64,000 nucleotides of DNA from Byssochlamys sp. IMV 00236 (taxonomy: Eukaryota > Ascomycota > Eurotiomycetes > Eurotiales > Thermoascaceae), in the NCBI GenBank assembly GCA_001931875.2, contig MSJH02000278.1:1-64000 (forward strand), in the 5' to 3' direction. Below are positions 57,402 through 64,000 of this stretch, piece by piece; positions within the stretch are counted from its first letter, which is position 1; each line of letters starts with the position of its first letter. The position numbers and the translations under genes are program-made. The notes below the pieces were generated by a model. The model was not told where the DNA came from and did no database searches. It saw only the letters and a program-made list of their open reading frames with translations.

Positions 57402-59790
57402 ATGCCAGAGTCAGTATATGGAGTACCTTCGACTGCCATGCCGTCTTCTAGACGTCAATTTCGAAGAAATTCAGCACCCGGTATTGACGATTCCACATTT
57501 CGACCTTTCTCTTCTCCCATTCCTTCACCCACAACTTCTGCTGCCAAAAAGACTCACCAACACCGATTGAATGCAGCTCAGGAGCAAAGAACTTACCGAG
57601 ATAGTTGTAACCGTTTACTTTCTCATATCACCTCTGTCGTCGGTATCTGTGACGACTTGAAGAAGGCCAACAAGGACAAATATCCCATGTTTTATCCAAT
57701 GACCAGGCCCAGCAAGATCACTCGTTCACAAACCATGGATACCTCAGCTATTCTCGAAGCTGCTCGTCAGACAACCTTTCAAGGTGATAACTTGAATATC
57801 TTGAATTTGGATTTAAAGATGGGCCATGCCTCAGCCGACCTCAGCACACTAGAGACCAAATCGATTGCTAACCTCTTGAACGACCGATTGGAAACCAGCA
57901 TCCGTCACCTCGAAAAACTTCATAGCCGTGTGGCCGATACGTCGTCGAAGGTCCTGGTCACTGGTGATTTGAATTCAGGCAAATCGACCTTTGTCAATGC
58001 TCTTCTCAAGCGAGCCATCTTGCCTGCAGACCAACAACCTTGTACGAGCATCTTTTGTGAAGTTTTGGATGCCATGTTGAACGACGGTGTGGAACAGGTC
58101 CATGCCATACCCTGCGTCGAAAAGTACAATCGTCTAGACCCTGACACTTATCATGTGATCGAAATGCGTCATTTATACAAAGTGATTACCGAAGATTTCG
58201 AACAATACAAAATGCTCAAAATCTATGCCAATGACGCTCGAGACAGTCAAGAGAGTTTACTTCACAACGGTGTCGTCGATATTGCATTAATTGACTCACC
58301 TGGCTTAAATACCGATTCAGTCAAGACCACGGCTGTCTTTGCTCGTCAAGAAGAGATTGACGTTGTCGTCTTTGTTGTCAGTGCTGAGAATCACTTTACT
58401 CTTTCTGTAAGTTTTTATATATTCTTATTAGGATGTTTGCTTATGCTCTTTGCATCTATAGGGCAAGGAATTTTTGTGGAACGCAGCCAACGAAAAGACT
58501 CACATTTTCATTGTCGTCAATCGATTCGACTCCATCCGAGACAAGGACCGTTGTAAACGCTTAATTCTCGAACAAATTCGTCAACTGAGTCCTGCCACTT
58601 ATGCAGATGCTGACGATCTTGTTCACTTTGTGAGTGCAGGCAACGTCGACCTTGAACTCGGTTCTCGTAAATTAGATGCTCCCGACTTTGCCCGTTTGGA
58701 ACAGCGACTGCGGGCATTTGTGCTTGAGAACCGTACAAAGTCAAAACTCTTGCCTGCCAAAAACTATCTTGTCAACCTGCTTTTGGACATTCAAGTGCTC
58801 TCAGAGGCCAACAAGAGCAAGTCTACAGATGATCATGCCAGAGCTACAAAGGAGCTTGAGCAAGACTTACCTGCTTATGAACACCTGTTGCAAGTTAGAG
58901 ACCGTGTGCTCGAGCAAGTCGAAAAAGTGGCTGAGGCTACTGTGTCCTCTATTCAACGTCATGCTCAAAACAAATTGAATCAAGCCGTCGAAAACATTGG
59001 TAATGCCATTCATACGATAGAATACCCAGGCGTCTTGCTTATCTGGCAATATGCTCAAGATATTGCTGATTCCATGACCCAGAGACTGTTGAAGGAGATC
59101 AGACAAGAAGAATCCTTTGCACGACGAGAGACGAGTGCCTGTCTGGAACGTATTCACTGCATGGGCACAGAGCACTTGGGCGAATATCCTCTGGCAGCTG
59201 ATGTCAACAAGTTGTGTGTCAAGCCCAAGGAACTTGTCATTACGGTGGAAGCTACAGATTTCTTTGATCTCATCTTGGACGATAAATTATCTAGTGCTGC
59301 CTTGTTGTCCGGCGCAGCCACTGTGGTCGGTGGCCGTATGCTCGGCTTCAAGGATGCTGTTTCCAGCATCTGTAGTGTGTCCAACATGGTCAATTCTCCC
59401 AACATGCGTCGCTGGATTGTCCCTGTGGTCGGTATCGCCAGTGTCGGATTCATTGTCTATGTTGTCAGTGATATGCGTCATGCTGTCGAACGTAAATTGG
59501 TCAAGAAATTCAAGAGTGCAGCTCGTGAGCTGGGATATATTGAAGTACAAAGCGCTCGTATCGGCCGTGAGTCCAGAAAGGTTTTACGTGTCGAAGGCTG
59601 GGAAATCCAAAATAGAATTCAAAGAGCAATTGAGGAAAAGGAACAAAAGAGACACGAGACTGAAGAATTCGCTCAGACATCACGAGAGACTGCAGAGTTC
59701 TTTAGTTCTATCTTGGAAAAGTCCAGTTCATTATTAGAAAAGGTCAAGATGGTTGTTACTGATCCCAAGGAATCCTTTGCTCAAATCTAA
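57402..59790 (+). CDS. FZO1: Mitofusin, outer-membrane fusion GTPase FZO1
   Basis: Exons 57402-58406 and 58462-59790 join to 777 residues. The dynamin-type GTPase domain shows G1 GDLNSGKSTFVNAL, the G2 Thr in QQPCTSIF, G3 DSPGLNTD and G4 VNRFD. Heptad-repeat helices precede and follow it. Near residues 655-685 come the hydrophobic membrane segments (AALLSGAATVVGG, then RRWIVPVVGIASVGFIVYVV), then a C-terminal coiled coil. Fzo1 tethers and fuses mitochondrial outer membranes. It is shorter than yeast Fzo1 (855) and nearer the animal mitofusins. The start is the first ATG (57402). It converges with PIG-U, 87 bp between stops. Confidence 0.94.
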
Positions 59791-59877
59791 CAAAATATAT
59801 ATATATACACATATTATTTATTTTATCTTCTTTTTTTTTTTATTCAATAAAAACTTGCTGTCATTATTATTATTATC

Positions 59878-61442
59878 TTATTTCTGAATGACTGGTTTCC
59901 CAATATCTTCTGGATGTTCTATATCAAAATCTCGTCTAAGCATTGCCCAAGCTAATTCTATTAGTAAATAGACTTGACCGAGGTTATAAACAAGCGTGAT
60001 AGCATAAAAGAAATTAGCATTGCCACTTCCCGCATAGATCCACAGGTGCCAAAAGATGGGTGATAGAATGGATGCATATGCAAACAAGTTGAAGATTAAA
60101 AACTTGTGGCGACAGTCTAATCATTGTTAATACATATATGTGATCAATATATATATATAGCTTACATTTAAGAATTTCATCATGAATAGGTACAAGTGCT
60201 AAATAGAGGGATGCATCGCCAATAGATGGATAACTTTTGAAAATAGCCATGATCCCACAAAGAAAGGTAATGGCAAATAGAGGTTTATGCCTTTTTGAAT
60301 ATTAGAGAAATGTACGCCCTGTTGACAAAAAAACTTACTGAAATTTGATGCAAATAGGAACTGTAAAAATGAAGGCATGAAACTGAAAGACCATCATGAA
60401 GAACGATCTAAACTGATCAAACATTTCAATGAAAAAGTACCAAAATAAACCAACATTTGGCGTCAGATCTGTCAAGAAGAGACTGTGAAGTTTTTGTTAA
60501 TATCGTTTTATACAAAGAAAGAAAGAAAGAAAAAAAAAAAAAGCTTACATGGTGCCATAGGTTGATCTTATAAAGTCCCAGGAACCAATAGATAGTCTTG
60601 AAAGACCAAAGAGGATGACCATCCAGCCCACAAAGGATCCAGCAGCCGCTGTCTTCTTCAAGATGGTTAATACCTTGTTTTCATTTTACATTGAAAACTT
60701 ACTTTGTTATTGAAAAAGAGTAACAAGGCAGGTAAGAGCATGGCTGGATAAAAGCTTAAATATGCAGAGACGGAGGCCCAAAACATGGATGGCTTCATAT
60801 TTCCTATTCGTGTTGTGAATATACATTATCAATGCAGCATACATATAATCATACCTCTTAAAGCACTTAAAATAGCCAAAATGATACTGAAGTTGGTAAA
60901 GATCAAAGTTGATTTGGAGACGCAGTTGAGTATAATGAAGGGATTAAATAGGTACAGGGCAGCTACTGTGGAAGGTGAAATAGACGTCTTTTCGATACTC
61001 AACTTTGGTTCTGGCTGTTGTTGTTTAATGGTGGTAATAATAGATAAAGCATAAGCAATGATCACGTCTATGGTTGTATATAACACAGGAATAATAAAAG
61101 GGGCAAATGTTGTAATGAATGAGAATAGACATAATAATAAAGGTGACTAAAATAAAACAATATTGACTTTAAACATCTTTCGGTAGAAGGACAATTTACC
61201 TGATGAAACACTCCTCCGTCATAAGGTGGAATGCTGTTATTGTATAGAAATACTCCTTCTGTTACTGCACGAAAAGAAAGATTAGTACATACACACACAT
61301 GCACACAATATATCGTACATCGCTTAAAGCTCGTGACAGGCGTTGACAACTCTACGCGTTGACTTAATGTATCAATCACAGAAGGGAAATTGAACAGAGC
61401 TATTCTTATAAGGAATCCTGTGCCATAAAGTAATTTCAACAT
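59878..61442 (-). CDS. GAB1: GPI transamidase subunit PIG-U/GAB1
   Basis: Eight exons (61319-61442, 61200-61264, 60855-61146, 60703-60803, 60549-60655, 60339-60482, 60166-60290, 59878-60116) join to 398 residues, close to yeast Gab1. Family motifs: [19 protein letters not shown] near the start, [35 protein letters not shown] and [16 protein letters not shown]. About eight to ten transmembrane helices cover the length. It is part of the ER complex that attaches preassembled GPI anchors to proteins, and so acts downstream of GPI13 in this window. Introns are 47-65 bp, all GT-AG; the first two exons need the phase-1 join across CGA T|GTACGA. Confidence 0.93.
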
Positions 61443-61554
61443 TGAACAAATGAAAAAAAAAAAAAGGAGAGAAAAAAGAAACTTTTTTTTTATTCCCTAC
61501 ACAAAAGAAAAAAGAATAAAAATGTACACAATAGTTTACAAGGCTCATTCTTTC

Positions 61555-62108
61555 TTAGTTTGCCTTTCTACGGAAGGAGCAACCTTCAGTCAAGCGAGCA
61601 CGACCACCAGTGGGTTGACACAAGACAGTACCGCAAGAAGAGCACAAAACGACGGTTTGAGCGTGGCTGAAGACGGTGCTAATGTTCAAACAACCAGGAC
61701 ACTTGACATCCATGAAGTAGGAGTTGGGAGATTGAACAAGTCTCTTGAGCTTGTGGGAACGCTTCTCGTGTTCAACAGAAGGGTTAAGAAGATCAACGGC
61801 CAACTATTGAAAAAAACAGTCAATAACTCGATTGAACATGTTTATGAAAAAGAATCAAGAGAAAGAAAGAAAATGAGCTATTGTTGTTGTTGTTGTTGTT
61901 GTTGATGTGTTTGCATCATGTTGAATTATCTACATTTGTTCCTTCTTTTTGGACTACGGCCCCTCTCTCTCTCTTCTATCTTTCTACAACATTTATCTCA
62001 TTCTTTATTCAATCCATCCATGTCCAAATCAATTCATCCATCCATCCAAGCTCACTTTCTTTCATTTCTTTTCCCCTTTTCAAACTGATCGACCATACTT
62101 ACGGTCAT
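61555..62108 (-). CDS. RPS27: Ribosomal protein eS27 (RPS27)
   Basis: Exons 62103-62108 and 61555-61803 join to 84 residues, the usual length. The protein reads [20 protein letters not shown] at the start and contains [30 protein letters not shown] and [20 protein letters not shown]; the four Cys form its zinc finger. It is a 40S subunit protein. The first exon holds only ATG ACC, and the first intron is 299 bp, far longer than others here, with a (TTG)n run. Long first introns are common in fungal ribosomal-protein genes and may aid expression (inference). Confidence 0.95.
61881..61903 (+). repeat. (TTG)n microsatellite in RPS27 intron 1
   Basis: Seven TTG triplets within the 299-bp first intron of the minus-strand RPS27 gene. 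Confidence 0.85.
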
Positions 62109-62235
62109 AGTGTATCTCGAAGGCTCGGTGAAAAGGGAAGGATTCTGACATACGCCCCTTCATCAACAATTTACAATTGCCGTAGCAGAAAAAAATTTCG
62201 GACTTTGTAAATATTCATAAGCCACCTAGACGCGG

Positions 62236-62640
62236 CATAAAATATATATCACCCCCTTTGCTGCCCACTGATGATGATTCCAACCCTTCGTATGCTCAGC
62301 TCTACATATACAACCTACTGTATACAGCTGAAAGGTGGTCTAGGAGAAATGACAATATTGATCCTGAGATCATAAGAGAGCTTTTCTTCATGATCTCGCA
62401 GTGTAATCCCTTTGCTCAAATTTACCACCACGCATATGAGATATTGAATGAGTGAGAGTAACGACGGCTCGGCAGACAACAACATCTCACCTTATATAGT
62501 TATTTCTTCTGATATGAGAATGAGGCTAATTGAAGGAGGTAATAGACGCACTCACACTTGCCAACAATGGAAGAGGTTGTCGCAATTATAGTGGTACGGT
62601 AGGGAGTTGTAATGTAAACAAATCAAAGTATGACAATGAA
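62236..62640 (+). mobile_element. Helitron helicase-like fragment, decayed
   Basis: The frame from 62236 reads SPPLLPTDDDSNPSYAQLYI, then NIDPEIIRELFFMISQCNPF and YHHAYEILNE, which matches the N-terminal Helitron-like domain found in fungal Helitron Rep/helicase proteins (family knowledge, from memory). After a stop and frame changes, YIVISSDMRMRLIEGGNRRT (about 62493-62555) and, in yet another frame, LPTMEEVVAII (about 62557-62590) continue the same domain. No Rep or helicase motifs and no Helitron ends were seen. It is a short dead fragment between two conserved genes. Confidence 0.7.
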
Positions 62641-62784
62641 AGCCCTTCTTCCCCTTTCAAAAGATCTTCAAAAGGCTAATTGTACCGTGGACTTAATGTG
62701 CTGTCTATAACGGTAGTGCATCCAATAATGCCTCGGTAAGTATAAAGCGAATAATACATTATTTTTTATTCATTAGTCTTCTAG

Positions 62785-64000
62785 TTAACCTTCAAAACAC
62801 CATTCATACTGTTTTGCAAGCGCCTTCTTTTTAGATCGAAGCTTGGATACATCATTAAACTGCTTCACTCTATTACGAATAGCCAACCAGATGACATGAA
62901 TATCGTCATTCTTTGTCTTGTAGGTCTTGATCATCTTGCGTAATTCTGTCAGACACTCTGTACGCAACTTTTTTAATTCTAAAATACGCTCTTTTCTACG
63001 CCACATGCCTCTACCGAGCACGACAGCATCAAATAGTCTCCAGCGACCTTGTAAATCTTTAAAGTTTTCATACCGTTCATCAATCGACACGACATGATAC
63101 CACATAAAGACACCCAATGTCGCCAAGGCACAAAAGAATCCAAAGAAGGTGCCTCCAAATAATGTGAACCAGCCCCAGATGAAGGTGGTGATGTAAATGA
63201 TAGGAACTAAGACCATGCCAAAAAAGATTTTGTTTTGTGCTCGCACTTCTTCATAAATCTCACATTTACCCGCATAGTAGCCTGCCACATATAGAGGTAA
63301 ATGAGCAACTAATCCGGGTAAAAAGAGGGGAAGATCTATCAGACTGGCTGCTGTGCGGCGTAAGAGTTCTACCGTAGTCGAAACTGCTGTGATCTCTTTT
63401 TCATTGTACTTGGCAATATGACTATCTTTGAGTAGTAGTGACTCAAGCTCTAATTTATATACAACAAGGCTTTTTTGAAGTTTGGCCATTTCTACGTCCT
63501 CTTTTGCTAATGTATTCATGGCATTGATTAGACTAAGTAGTGGTTAATGATCATAAGTGAAAAATACTTTTATATACCTTTGAGTAATTGGTATATAATC
63601 TTTCATTAAGCCATTCTCTCCTGGGAACAACAACCACCTCGCCATATCTGCTGCATATTTACTATCCCAGTCAGGCGCATTGACAGTAATCTTTTCCATA
63701 GCCATTTCAATTGCCTTTGTCAACTGTTTAGCTGCCTTCTTTGGATCTTCCAAATATAATGGCAAATAAGGTTCAACCGAGATAGGTTTCCCATATCTGT
63801 GTATACATGCATATAAATACACACACACACATATACGCACGCTTTTGCTTACTTACTTTACAATAACCACACTTCGATACTTTGACTTTTCTGGATACAC
63901 AATTCCTACTGGCAATACAGGCGCATATTGACCACGACCTTCCTGATGTACAATTTTGGCATATTCCAAAGCCGCCTGTTTTTGGGGTTATTATACATGT
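62785..64000 (-). CDS. Glycerol-3-phosphate/DHAP acyltransferase (SCT1/GPT2), C-terminal part
   Basis: Partial at the right edge: exons 63857-63975, 63578-63796 and 62785-63532 are visible, about 360 residues plus the stop; earlier exons lie beyond 64000. Visible parts are the end of the acyltransferase domain (APVLPVGIVYPEKSKYRS, IVKYGKPISVEPYLPLY) and the family's membrane region (RTAASLIDLPLFLPGLVAHL, FFGMVLVPIIYITTFIWGWF, GGTFFGFFCALATLGVFMWY) with a basic C-terminus. These ER enzymes acylate glycerol-3-phosphate or dihydroxyacetone phosphate, the first step of phospholipid and triglyceride synthesis. The HX4D catalytic block is outside the window, so the call rests on the C-terminal half. 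Confidence 0.85.

Noticed and set aside
58517..59550. Several long frames overlapping FZO1 on both strands
   Set aside because: FZO1 motifs and frame continuity explain the region; the others are shadows.

Overview
The window is nuclear DNA of an early-diverging fungus, most likely Mucoromycota (Mucorales-like). The reasons are AT-rich spacers with long A/T tracts, dense small genes with many 45-60 bp GT-AG introns, a fungal gene set (MET30/sconB, NHA1-type antiporter, MNN9/ANP1, ATG22, MUB1), and relics of Crypton, Tc1/mariner and Helitron elements. The genus is inference. Exon joins below were built by hand from reading-frame continuity, GT-AG (twice GC-AG) borders and remembered family sequences; no search was run.

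Layout. 0.4-5.2 kb is a transposon-derived patch: a Crypton-type tyrosine recombinase pseudogene, an antisense Tc1/mariner fragment cutting its 3' end, an intact-looking C2H2 gene, a candidate solo LTR and an unknown gene. 6.7-20.4 kb holds MUB1 (-), a small membrane protein (-), an Na+/H+ antiporter (+), the F-box/WD40 sulfur regulator MET30/sconB (+), a CYS-3-like bZIP factor (+), the GPI ethanolamine-phosphate transferase GPI13/PIG-O (-), RPB5 (+) and two unknown genes (-). 22.6-25.6 kb holds RPL39 (-) and a Cas1/CASD1-like O-acetyltransferase (-). 26.9-35.1 kb holds a GTPBP1/2-like GTPase (+), an unrecognised coiled-coil gene (+), a GCK-III kinase (-) and DDI1 (-). 36.4-43.6 kb holds an ANP1/MNN9 mannosyltransferase (+), a fatty aldehyde dehydrogenase (+), the splicing factor CLF1/SYF3 (-) and a small membrane gene with an in-frame TAG. 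43.6-47.7 kb is a gene desert with a dead Tc1/mariner transposase. 47.7-54.9 kb holds a SWIRM protein (-), ATG22 (-), SNX4/ATG24 (-) and RNase P subunit RPR2 (-). 57.4-64 kb holds mitofusin FZO1 (+), PIG-U/GAB1 (-), RPS27 (-), a Helitron scrap (+) and the 3' part of a glycerol-3-phosphate acyltransferase (-) leaving the right edge.

Most genes are housekeeping and not in pathway clusters, with two exceptions. The SCF receptor MET30/sconB lies 201 bp upstream of, and on the same strand as, a bZIP gene resembling the factor (CYS-3/Met4 class) that this ligase controls in other fungi. ATG22 and SNX4/ATG24, both autophagy-linked, are neighbours on one strand.

The most unusual signals are that sulfur-regulator pair; a Crypton relic whose five nonsense codons are all compatible with C:G to T:A change; two GC-AG introns, one beside a competing GT donor that would remove the UBA domain of DDI1; start codons isolated in 3- or 6-nt first exons; a GTPase with Tyr where translational GTPases have the switch II His; and an unrecognised coiled-coil gene at 29.0-31.2 kb. 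I found no convincing tRNA, rRNA or CRISPR array.
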